Source of the DNA: Flavobacteriia bacterium
GTDB taxonomy: Bacteria; Bacteroidota; Bacteroidia; Flavobacteriales; Flavobacteriaceae
Reading direction: 5' to 3'
NCBI GenBank assembly: GCA_003973375.1
Contig: QNYL01000257.1
Span: forward strand, 1 to 13,674
DNA: 13,674 nt
Positions 7,817 to 13,674 of the stretch are shown piece by piece (position 1 is the stretch's first letter; the number at the start of each line of letters is the position of its first letter). The position numbers and the translations under genes are program-made. The notes beneath the pieces are model-generated. The model made no database searches, had not been told where the DNA came from, and was given only the letters and a program-made list of their open reading frames with translations.

Positions 7817-9616
7817 ATGAGCTTTATTGATTTAAAAGGATTATTGCAACCTCTCGGAGCTTTAAAGCAGATCGGGAAAAAACCACATACCATCAGATTC
7901 CCATATGAAAAGAAGGATGCTTCTGACAATTACAGGGGATTACATTACAACGAGATTAATGATTGTATTGGTTGTGGTAACTGCTCAACTATATGTCCTA
8001 ATGCTGCAATCGACATGATCGATCTGCTTGAAGTGGAAGGAAATGCAGGAGACAGCGGTTTAAGACCGAGAATTGATAACGGGCGTTGTTGCTGGTGTGC
8101 ACTCTGTGTGGATGTTTGTCCAACAGGTTCACTCAATCTTACCAAAGATTATATCTACGTTACTGATGATCCGAACAGTTTCCTGTGGATGCCGGGAGTA
8201 GATAATAAAGAAGAAGGAAAGGATCTGATCTCTTATACTTCTGATACTACTACTTCACTCAGTATGTACGACCGGGTACCGATGCGTGAGCTGGAAGGCA
8301 AGGAAAGAGTAAAATCCTTTGCAGAAGTTGTGCTGGGTTATACAGAAGATGAAGCACGTGCAGAAGCAGAAAGATGTATCTCCTGCGGACTCTGTACAGA
8401 AGCTTGTCCGGAACATATGCATATCCCTGAATATATTAATGCCATTGCAAGAGGGGAAGATGAAGATGCCGTTAAGATCATTTACGACAACAACCCGCTG
8501 CCGGAAATGTGTGGTAAGGTTTGTACCAGACGTTGTGAGGATGTCTGTGCACTTCAGGTACGTGGAGATGCTGTTGCCATCAGATGGCTAAAAAGATATG
8601 CTACTGAAACAGCGCCTACCGTTGAAGCCATTAAAGAAGTTGTTAATCCTGTAATTGAAGAGCCTAACGGACTTACGGTAGGTATTATCGGTGCAGGTCC
8701 TGCCGGACTTACAGCCGGTTACTATCTCGCATTAAAAGGTTACGATGTTACCATTTACGAGGCTCAGGCTCATGCCGGAGGTATGGTGATGTACGGAATT
8801 CCAAAATACAGATTCCCGCTTGACAGTATTGATAAGCAGATCGAATATATGGAAAGTATCGGTGTAAAGATCAATTACAACACACGGGTAGGAAAGGATA
8901 TTAGCTTTGATGATATTTATAAGAACTTTGATGCTGTATTTATTGGTATCGGATTACAAAAACCATGGAATATCGGTATCAAGAATGAAGATGTTCCGGG
9001 TGTGATCCCTGCAATAGAATATCTGAAGATCATCAACAGCGGCGGATCTTATGATGTAGGTAAGAAAGTAGCTGTAATTGGTGGTGGTAACGTGGCCATT
9101 GACGGTGCAAGAGTTTCTGCCCGATTCGGTGCCGAGGTAACGATACTTTACAGACGAAGAGTTAAAGATATGCCAGCCGACTGGGAAGAGATTGAAGGAG
9201 CAGAAGATGAAGGAGTACATATTATTCCTCAGGCCATCCCTACACGAATTATCAAAAACGAAAAAGGCCGTGTTAAAGGAATCGAATATGTTATGGCTAA
9301 AATGCTTACTCAGGAAGGCGGTGGAAGACCAAGACCAGTAGCCATAGAAGGCAGTGAGACCATTTACGAATGTGATACCGTGATCGGTGCCATCGGACAA
9401 CAGGCAGACTTTACCTGGTTACCTGAAAAATACAAGGAAAGTGTTCTTATCGAAAGAGGTAAGATCCAGGTAAATAATGACCGTCAGACCGGTGATCCGA
9501 AGATCTTTGCCGGAGGTGATGCTGTGAAATTTGGTAATGCCGATGCCATCTCAGCAATTGCTGACGGATTCAGTGCCATGAAAGGAATTGATAAATTATT
9601 ATTAAAAAAGAAATAA
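7817..9616 (+). CDS. MbhN/NuoI-like ferredoxin fused to GltD-type FAD/NAD(P)H oxidoreductase
   Basis: This 599-residue fusion has an N-terminal MbhN/NuoI-like domain (1-110) with two CxxCxxCxxxC motifs (C50/53/56/60 and C91/94/97/101) for two [4Fe-4S] clusters. A linker follows (about 111-160). The C-terminal part (160-599) is of the GltD/NADPH-dependent glutamate synthase beta family, with two more Fe-S motifs (C187/190/193/197 and C232/236/240/244), the FAD Rossmann motif IGAGPAGL (291-298), the NAD(P) motif IGGGNVAID (421-429) with YRRR (445-448), and the closing FAGGDAV FAD loop (564-570). Family knowledge suggests electron flow between NAD(P)H, FAD and the Fe-S chain to subunits J/L; ferredoxin would be the low-potential partner. 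In Pyrococcus Mbx, N is a stand-alone ferredoxin-like protein, so the fusion hard-wires a pyridine nucleotide module to the complex. Which nucleotide is used (NADH or NADPH) cannot be decided here. It is the last gene before a strong terminator. There is no glutaminase/GltB gene, so glutamate synthase is not the role. Confidence 0.93.
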   Translation: MSFIDLKGLLQPLGALKQIGKKPHTIRFPYEKKDASDNYRGLHYNEINDCIGCGNCSTICPNAAIDMIDLLEVEGNAGDSGLRPRIDNGRCCWCALCVDVCPTGSLNLTKDYIYVTDDPNSFLWMPGVDNKEEGKDLISYTSDTTTSLSMYDRVPMRELEGKERVKSFAEVVLGYTEDEARAEAERCISCGLCTEACPEHMHIPEYINAIARGEDEDAVKIIYDNNPLPEMCGKVCTRRCEDVCALQVRGDAVAIRWLKRYATETAPTVEAIKEVVNPVIEEPNGLTVGIIGAGPAGLTAGYYLALKGYDVTIYEAQAHAGGMVMYGIPKYRFPLDSIDKQIEYMESIGVKINYNTRVGKDISFDDIYKNFDAVFIGIGLQKPWNIGIKNEDVPGVIPAIEYLKIINSGGSYDVGKKVAVIGGGNVAIDGARVSARFGAEVTILYRRRVKDMPADWEEIEGAEDEGVHIIPQAIPTRIIKNEKGRVKGIEYVMAKMLTQEGGGRPRPVAIEGSETIYECDTVIGAIGQQADFTWLPEKYKESVLIERGKIQVNNDRQTGDPKIFAGGDAVKFGNADAISAIADGFSAMKGIDKLLLKKK

Positions 9617-9619
9617 GAT

Positions 9620-9657
9620 AGTTTGATTGTATATTTTTACAAATATTAATTCAAACT
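9620..9657 (+). other. Nested hairpin directly after the operon's last stop
   Basis: AGTTTGA (9620-9626) is the exact reverse complement of TCAAACT (9651-9657). Directly inside it, TTGTA (9627-9631) pairs with TACAA (9638-9642), leaving a 6-base loop and an 8-base bulge. It lies just upstream of the terminator hairpin, so the transcript end may carry two tandem structures that protect it from 3' decay. That role is an inference. Confidence 0.4.
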
Positions 9658-9660
9658 GAG

Positions 9661-9702
9661 GCAAAAAGAAAGTGTTTAAAATATATTTTCTTTTTGCTTT
9701 TT
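9661..9702 (+). terminator. Rho-independent terminator of the Mbx-like operon
   Basis: GCAAAAAGAAA (9661-9671) and TTTCTTTTTGC (9687-9697) form a perfect 11-bp stem that can extend a little inward by G-U pairing. A run of five T (9698-9702) follows. It sits 45 bp after the stop of the N-GltD fusion gene and separates this operon from the Nfn-like genes. Confidence 0.8.
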
Positions 9703-9804
9703 AAAAATAAATATATAAAATAGCTATTTACCAGTTTTTTATTTTCAATTCAGGATAGAATGCAGATAGAAATTGCTATTTTTAAAACATAAAAAAAGAA
9801 GCCG
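9703..9804 (+). promoter_or_regulatory. AT-rich leader, likely promoter region of the Nfn operon
   Basis: These 102 bases between the terminator and the Nfn-alpha gene are strongly AT-rich and hold no open frame. A promoter is expected here because transcription should stop just upstream. The best match to the Bacteroidota -7 element (TAnnTTTG) is TATTTTTA at 9777-9784, one base off, but no convincing -33 TTTG lies at the right distance. A 7-base direct repeat, GCTATTT, occurs at 9723 and 9775; it may be chance. The leader ends in the A-rich stretch common before Bacteroidota genes. Confidence 0.35.
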
Positions 9805-10632
9805 ATGAACAAAATTGTAGATAAAATTTTTTTTTCTGAAAATGTTGTAAAGCTTGTGATTGAATCTCCTGATATCGCCAGAAACAGGAAACCCGGTCAT
9901 TTTGTAATTGTTAAAACAGGTAAAAAGGGAGAACGTATTCCTTTGACCATTGCCGGAGCTGATCCTGAAAAGGGAACCATCAATCTTGTTATTCAGATCG
10001 TTGGAGTTACTTCACATAAAATTGCTTCGTTGGAGGTTGGTGATGAAATAACTGATATTTCAGGGCCACTCGGGAAAGCTACAGAAATAGAAAAAGTAGG
10101 TACCGTGTTGGCTGCTGCCGGAGGTGTGGGTACTGCCCCGCTCCTGCCGATTATTGAAGCTATGAAAAAAGCCGGTAACAGAGTAATAACAGTTCTTGCT
10201 GCAAGAAATAAAGATCTGATTATCCTTGAAGATGAAGTTAGGAAACACTCAGATGAAGTAATCATCATGACTGATGATGGCTCTTATGGTAAACAAGGAC
10301 TTGTAACCCATGGGATGGAGGAAGTGATCAAAAATGAAAAAATTGATCTTTCCATAGCCATCGGACCTGCGATTATGATGAAATTTGCTTCTTTGTTAAC
10401 AAAGAAATATGATATCAAAACCGTAGTAAGTTTAAATACAATAATGGTTGACGGCACAGGAATGTGTGGTGCCTGCCGAATTACGGTAGGTGGAAAAACA
10501 AAATTTGTTTGTGTTGATGGTCCCGAATTCGATGCTCATAAGGTGGATTTTGATGAAATGCTGATGCGCCTGTCCGGTTTTAAAGAGCAGGAGGCCGCTG
10601 CCTACAAAAAATATATTGCCGAATTATCATAA
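9805..10632 (+). CDS. nfnA: NfnA-like (SudB/PyrK-type) ferredoxin-NADP reductase subunit alpha
   Basis: This 275-residue flavoprotein is of the ferredoxin-NADP reductase/PyrK family. Residues 1-95 form the FAD-binding barrel with RIPLTIAG (44-51). Residues 96-205 form the nucleotide-binding domain with AAGGVGTAPLLP (104-115). The C-terminal [2Fe-2S] motif reads VDGTGMCGACR (215-225) and ends in CVDGPEFD (236-243). The ligands would be D216, C221, C224 and C236. PyrK has Cys at the first position, whereas the NfnA small subunit of Thermotoga maritima uses an Asp ligand, so the D-x4-C-x2-C pattern points to Nfn rather than PyrK. In Nfn this subunit binds NAD(H) and pairs with NfnB, located 23 bp downstream. 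PyrK is the main alternative, given the DHOD-like gene two places on, but the Asp and the adjacent NfnB gene argue against it. Confidence 0.9.
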   Translation: MNKIVDKIFFSENVVKLVIESPDIARNRKPGHFVIVKTGKKGERIPLTIAGADPEKGTINLVIQIVGVTSHKIASLEVGDEITDISGPLGKATEIEKVGTVLAAAGGVGTAPLLPIIEAMKKAGNRVITVLAARNKDLIILEDEVRKHSDEVIIMTDDGSYGKQGLVTHGMEEVIKNEKIDLSIAIGPAIMMKFASLLTKKYDIKTVVSLNTIMVDGTGMCGACRITVGGKTKFVCVDGPEFDAHKVDFDEMLMRLSGFKEQEAAAYKKYIAELS

Positions 10633-10655
10633 ATTCTTACCTGAAAATCTAGCAG

Positions 10656-12137
10656 ATGGAAAATTTAAAAGATTTCTATAAAAAAGAGAGAGCCGAAGAA
10701 TGGAGGGCTGAAATAAGAAAAAATATAAAAACCAAAGAAAGAACACTTCTGGAAAGAATCAAGATGCCTGCACAGGATCCGGATGTGAGAAATCACAACC
10801 GAATTGAGGTTAACCTCGGTCTGGATGAAAAACTGGCAATGGAAGAGGCCCAAAGATGTATCGACTGCCCTAACCCTACCTGTATCAGCGGATGCCCAGT
10901 TGGTATCTTTATACCAAAATTTATAAAAAAGATCGAAATTGGTGATTTTCTTGGTGCTGCCAAAGTAATCAAAGAAACCAACTCATTACCTGCAGTTTGT
11001 GGTCGTGTTTGCCCGCAGGAAAAACAATGTGAGGCCAATTGTTTCTATACTATTCAGTTACAAAAACCCCCTGTTGCGATAGGATTTCTTGAAAGATTTG
11101 CTGCAGACTACGAAAGAGACAGCGGTCAGATGGCAATTCCTGAAGCAGGAGAAAAGAACGGTATCAAAGTTGCCGCTATTGGCTCAGGACCTGCTTCTTT
11201 GGCATGGGCTACAGATATGGCAAGATTTGGTTACGATGTAACTGTTTTTGAAGCCTTACACGAGCTGGGAGGTGTACTTAAATATGGTATTCCCGGATTC
11301 CGTTTACCTAATGAGATCGTTGATATAGAGATCAACAATCTTAAAGAGATGGGTGTAAAATTTGTAACAAATTTTGTTGTGGGAAGAACCGCTACTATTG
11401 ATGAACTCAGAGAAAGAGGTTTTGAAGCTTTTTTTGTAGCCAGTGGTGCCGGATTACCAAGGTTTATGAATATTCCTGGTGAAAATTATACCGGTATCTT
11501 TTCTTCAAACGAATATCTTACCCGTATCAACCTGATGGGAGCAACTCTTGATGGATACGACACGCCTGTGACCTTAGGCGACAATGTTGCCGTGATCGGA
11601 GGGGGCAATACGGCAATGGATTCTGTAAGAACTGCTAAACGACTTGGGGCTAAAAGAGCTATGATCATTTACAGAAGAACCCGTGAAGAAATGCCTGCCC
11701 GTGTTGAAGAAGTTGAACACGCTATAGAAGAAGGTATTGAATTTATGAACCTGAACAATCCTGTAAAATATATAGGAGATAACAACGGACGCGTTAAGAA
11801 AATGCTTCTTCAGAAAATGGAACTCGGTGAACCCGATGCCTCAGGAAGAAGAAGGCCTATACCTATAGAAGGCTCAGAATACGAAGTTGATGTGGATGTG
11901 GTAATTGTGGCTGTTGGGGTATCCCCTAACCCACTGATTCCTTCAAGTGTGAAAGGACTCAAAACCACAAAATGGGGAACCATCAAAGTAAATGATGATT
12001 TCCAGTCGTCAATTGAAGATATTTTCGCCGGAGGAGACATCGTAAGAGGTGGTGCAACAGTAATTCTCGCTATGGGAGATGGTAGAAATGCCGCAGTGGG
12101 AATGGATAAATATATCAAAAATAAAATTAAAAAATAA
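10656..12137 (+). CDS. nfnB: NfnB-like (SudA/GltA) FAD- and Fe-S-containing subunit, site of flavin-based bifurcation
   Basis: This 493-residue protein is of the NfnB/GltD family. The N-terminal Fe-S domain carries C68/C71/C76/C80 (CxxCx4CxxxC) and C115/C119/C125/C129, enough for two [4Fe-4S] clusters. By the pattern of dihydropyrimidine dehydrogenase (Gln ligand) and Thermotoga NfnB (Glu ligand), E146 in GFLERFAAD is a candidate non-Cys ligand. The FAD Rossmann motif is IGSGPASLAW (175-184), the NADPH domain has IGGGNTAMD (314-322) with YRRTREEMPAR (339-349), and the C-terminal FAD loop is FAGGDIVRGGATV (457-469). With the alpha subunit it should carry out 2 NADP+ + NADH + reduced ferredoxin to 2 NADPH + NAD+ (reversible) in the cytoplasm. 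It differs from the GltD part of the fusion gene in Cys spacing and in this Glu (Lys there), so it is not a recent duplicate. Confidence 0.92.
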   Translation: MENLKDFYKKERAEEWRAEIRKNIKTKERTLLERIKMPAQDPDVRNHNRIEVNLGLDEKLAMEEAQRCIDCPNPTCISGCPVGIFIPKFIKKIEIGDFLGAAKVIKETNSLPAVCGRVCPQEKQCEANCFYTIQLQKPPVAIGFLERFAADYERDSGQMAIPEAGEKNGIKVAAIGSGPASLAWATDMARFGYDVTVFEALHELGGVLKYGIPGFRLPNEIVDIEINNLKEMGVKFVTNFVVGRTATIDELRERGFEAFFVASGAGLPRFMNIPGENYTGIFSSNEYLTRINLMGATLDGYDTPVTLGDNVAVIGGGNTAMDSVRTAKRLGAKRAMIIYRRTREEMPARVEEVEHAIEEGIEFMNLNNPVKYIGDNNGRVKKMLLQKMELGEPDASGRRRPIPIEGSEYEVDVDVVIVAVGVSPNPLIPSSVKGLKTTKWGTIKVNDDFQSSIEDIFAGGDIVRGGATVILAMGDGRNAAVGMDKYIKNKIKK

Positions 12138-12141
12138 GATC

Positions 12142-13107
12142 ATGGCCGATTTCACAACACAACCAATTGTAGCTGCAAGTTCAAGTTACACTTCAGATAT
12201 TAAACATCTAAAAGAACTGGAAAAGAACGGTGTTTCTGCCGTAGTATTAAAATCTATTTTTGAGGAAGAGATCCTGAATGGTTTTAATGAAAGCCTGGAT
12301 TTGGATGACCGTTTTAACAGCAGTCTGGAATTTCTCGATTATTACGATTACGAATTAAAACAGGAAAGCCTTGATAAATATATTCAGCTGATAGAAGATG
12401 CAAAAGAAGCACTCACTATTCCTGTAATTGCCAGTATCAACTGTATTTCGGCTCAGGAATGGACTGAATTTGCAGAGAAATTTGAAAAGGCAGGTGCCGA
12501 TGGTATTGAACTGAATATCTTTATTCTGCCTTCTGATACCAAAAAAACTGCCACTGAGATCGAACAGGAATATCTTAAGATCATTAAAAAGGTCAAAAGC
12601 GCTGTTTCTATACCAGTTGCTATTAAGATTGGTCCTTATTTTACAAATATCAGTGAAATGCTGCGTAAGATCGATAAAGAAGGAGTTTCTGCCATGGTAC
12701 TTTTCAACCGTACTTACAGTCCTGATTATGATATAGATAAACTTGAGATCACTTCTTCAAATATCTACAGCAGTCCTAAAGATTATACACTTCCGTTACG
12801 CTGGATCGCCTTAAATTATAAAAAGTTAAATTGTTCTTTTGCAGCCTCAACAGGAATTCATGATGGTGACACCATGATTAAACTGCTTCTTGCCGGCGCA
12901 GATGTTGTTCAAGTAGCCTCCACTGTTTTTATCAACGGACCGGAACAAATCAATAAAATGCTTACACGCCTGGAGGAATGGATGCACAAGAAGAATCTTT
13001 TAAATATCAATCAGTTCAGGGGTGAGCTGAGCAGTAATGATACCCGCAACCCTGCTGAATTTGAAAGAGTGCAGTTTATGAAATATTTTAGCGGCAAAAA
13101 GATTTGA
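12142..13107 (+). CDS. Dihydroorotate dehydrogenase-like FMN protein without the DHOD catalytic loop
   Basis: This 321-residue TIM-barrel protein is of the dihydroorotate dehydrogenase-like group (resembles PRK07565). Conserved family stretches are GVSAVVLKSIFEEEI (30-44), GADGIELNIFILPSD (118-132), IPVAIKIGPYF (157-167), VLFNRTYSPD (186-195), STGIHDGDTMIKLLLAGADVVQVAS (236-260) and EEWMHKK (278-284). In true class 1 DHODs the loop reads NLSCPN with a catalytic Cys or Ser; here it is NIFILPSD (125-132), so normal dihydroorotate oxidation is doubtful. The phosphate-binding end of an FMN barrel looks intact. Start: an in-frame ATG at 12079 lies inside nfnB and would add 21 unrelated residues; ATG 12142, 4 bp after the nfnB stop, gives the family-like N-terminus. 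Being last in the nfnAB operon suggests a link to NAD(P)H or ferredoxin metabolism. The substrate is unknown. Confidence 0.85.
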   Translation: MADFTTQPIVAASSSYTSDIKHLKELEKNGVSAVVLKSIFEEEILNGFNESLDLDDRFNSSLEFLDYYDYELKQESLDKYIQLIEDAKEALTIPVIASINCISAQEWTEFAEKFEKAGADGIELNIFILPSDTKKTATEIEQEYLKIIKKVKSAVSIPVAIKIGPYFTNISEMLRKIDKEGVSAMVLFNRTYSPDYDIDKLEITSSNIYSSPKDYTLPLRWIALNYKKLNCSFAASTGIHDGDTMIKLLLAGADVVQVASTVFINGPEQINKMLTRLEEWMHKKNLLNINQFRGELSSNDTRNPAEFERVQFMKYFSGKKI

Positions 13108-13120
13108 TAAAGATTATCAA
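13104..13120 (+). repeat. Short perfect inverted repeat over the DHOD-like stop codon
   Basis: TTGATAA (13104-13110) and TTATCAA (13114-13120) are exact reverse complements around the 3-base loop AGA. The stop TGA at 13105-13107 lies in the left arm. It could be a weak hairpin ahead of the terminator or a small operator-like palindrome. It is AT-rich and may be chance. Confidence 0.35.
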
Positions 13121-13133
13121 TTTAAAAAAGTAT

Positions 13134-13160
13134 AAAAGAGCCCAAAAGGACTCTTTTTTT
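13134..13160 (+). terminator. Rho-independent terminator of the Nfn operon
   Basis: AAAAGAGCCC (13134-13143) pairs with GGACTCTTTT (13148-13157) around the loop AAAA, with one C-A mismatch. T residues continue to 13160. It lies 27 bp after the DHOD-like stop and separates the Nfn operon from pntA. Confidence 0.78.
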
Positions 13161-13228
13161 ATGCAATAAAGGTTACTTAACTATTATTTTTTGTATCTTT
13201 ATTTGAAATATTTAAATACTTTATAAAT
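13161..13228 (+). promoter_or_regulatory. AT-rich leader of pntA, probable promoter
   Basis: Sixty-eight bases between the terminator and the pntA start contain TATCTTTA (13194-13201), one base from the Bacteroidota -7 consensus TAnnTTTG, 27 bases before the ATG. No clear -33 TTTG is visible at the expected distance. An own promoter is expected because of the terminator just upstream. Confidence 0.35.
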
Positions 13229-13674
13229 ATGAAAATAGGAGTACTCAAGGAAGTTAAAAAAGGAGAGAAGCGCGTTGCAATACCTCCCAAAATAGTCAAA
13301 TTACTTTTGGATAAAAAATTTGATTGTTTTGTAGAAAACCATGCAGGACTTGAAGCACAATTTACAAATGCTGCCTATCAGGAAGCCGGAGCCCGGATCA
13401 AGAAAAGAGCTGAGATCTTTAAGGAAGCTGATATCATCATTCAGATCAATCCTTTTGAAAAAGATACAATCAATGATCTGAGAAAAGGACAGGTTACCAT
13501 CTCCCTGCTCTATCATTTGTCAAACCCCGAAATCATTCAGGAACTTGCCAAAAAAGAGGTTACAGCCTTTTCTCTGGATGCTATTCCCAGGATTTCAAGA
13601 GCTCAGGATATGGATGTACTGAGCTCACAGAATAATCTGGCCGGTTACAAATCAGTTATTGTAGGAGCATATGA
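13229..13674 (+). CDS. pntA: NAD(P)+ transhydrogenase subunit alpha (PntA), N-terminal part, cut by window end
   Basis: The frame is open from ATG 13229 to the last base (148 complete codons, no stop). It begins MKIGVLKEVKKGEKRVAIPP, the alanine dehydrogenase/PntA N-terminal fold. IPRISRAQDMDVLSSQNNLAGY (119-140) matches the RISRAQ-xxD-LSS-xxN-AGY signature that marks PntA rather than alanine dehydrogenase. The full protein should contain the NAD(H)-binding domain I of the membrane transhydrogenase, which uses the proton gradient to drive hydride transfer from NADH to NADP+. The beta subunit, and any separate small membrane subunit, must lie beyond the window. It comes after a terminator and so is probably a separate transcription unit. 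It adds a third route for NADPH balance to the region. Confidence 0.92.
   Translation, partial: MKIGVLKEVKKGEKRVAIPPKIVKLLLDKKFDCFVENHAGLEAQFTNAAYQEAGARIKKRAEIFKEADIIIQINPFEKDTINDLRKGQVTISLLYHLSNPEIIQELAKKEVTAFSLDAIPRISRAQDMDVLSSQNNLAGYKSVIVGAY

Noticed and set aside
8319..8591. 90-codon plus-strand open frame inside the N-GltD gene
   Set aside because: It is a shifted-frame shadow of the Cys-rich coding region, with no start context or family resemblance.
8954..9400. 148-codon minus-strand open frame
   Set aside because: It is antisense to a strongly conserved coding region, has low-complexity composition and no recognisable domain.
51..9616. H2-evolving group 4 [NiFe] hydrogenase (Mbh/Ech)
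   Set aside because: The large subunit lacks the last cysteine and the Asp of the C-terminal NiFe motif, there is no maturation-type C-terminal peptide, and the H-H'-M-J-K-L-N gene order is that of Mbx/Mbs.
51..9616. Respiratory complex I (nuo operon)
   Set aside because: The MrpB and MrpC-type subunits, the large-subunit CRFC motif and the GltD-type dehydrogenase are foreign to complex I, and the J-K-L order with M before them does not match nuoA-N.
7817..9616. Glutamate synthase small chain (gltD), as automated annotation may say
   Set aside because: There is no large glutamate synthase subunit nearby, and the protein carries an extra MbhN-type ferredoxin domain at the end of a membrane-complex operon.
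9723..9781. GCTATTT direct repeat (9723-9729 and 9775-9781) as an operator
   Set aside because: Seven bases in a very AT-rich stretch, with no symmetry or further copies; compatible with chance.
9805..10632. PyrK (electron-transfer subunit of dihydroorotate dehydrogenase)
   Set aside because: The first [2Fe-2S] ligand position is Asp, as in NfnA, instead of Cys, and an NfnB gene follows directly.
12142..13107. Genuine pyrD for pyrimidine synthesis
   Set aside because: The NLSCPN catalytic loop is replaced by NIFILPSD, and no pyr genes are in the neighbourhood.

Overview
The window holds one strand of tightly packed genes (all +) for low-potential electron transfer and NAD(P)H balance. The moderate G+C, A-rich gene leaders with few Shine-Dalgarno-like motifs, and the family variants seen point to an anaerobic or facultatively anaerobic member of the Bacteroidota. 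This placement is an inference; no rRNA or other taxonomic marker is present. There is no sign of phage, transposons, CRISPR, tRNA or rRNA, and no intergenic gap exceeds 188 bp.

Region 1 (1-9616) is the 3' part of an operon for a large membrane-bound, complex I-like oxidoreductase. The gene order, by family, is [D tail] - E/F - G - H - H' - M - J - K - L - N. This is the order of the archaeal Mbx/Mbs complexes, with two adjacent antiporter-like subunits and the NuoH-like gene before the NuoB/C/D-like genes. It differs from Mbh hydrogenase, which has one large antiporter subunit and M after L. The large subunit L lacks the second Cys of the C-terminal NiFe motif, so it should not be a hydrogenase. 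The striking part is the last gene: an MbhN/NuoI-like 2x[4Fe-4S] ferredoxin domain fused to a GltD-type FAD/NAD(P)H dehydrogenase with two further Fe-S motifs. The simplest reading is an ion-pumping ferredoxin:NAD(P)+ oxidoreductase in which a GltD-type module replaces NuoEFG. The operon ends at a strong intrinsic terminator (9661-9702).

Region 2 (9805-13107) is a second operon: NfnA-like and NfnB-like genes, which together resemble the flavin-based electron-bifurcating NADH-dependent ferredoxin:NADP+ oxidoreductase, then a gene for a dihydroorotate dehydrogenase-like flavoprotein without the usual catalytic loop. It ends at a second intrinsic terminator (13134-13160).

Region 3 (13229-end) is the start of pntA, the alpha subunit of the proton-translocating NAD(P)+ transhydrogenase, cut by the window edge.

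Taken together, three energy-linked devices for exchanging electrons among ferredoxin, NADH and NADPH lie side by side: a pumping Fd:NAD(P) complex, a soluble bifurcating Nfn, and a membrane transhydrogenase. This looks like a redox-balancing island.
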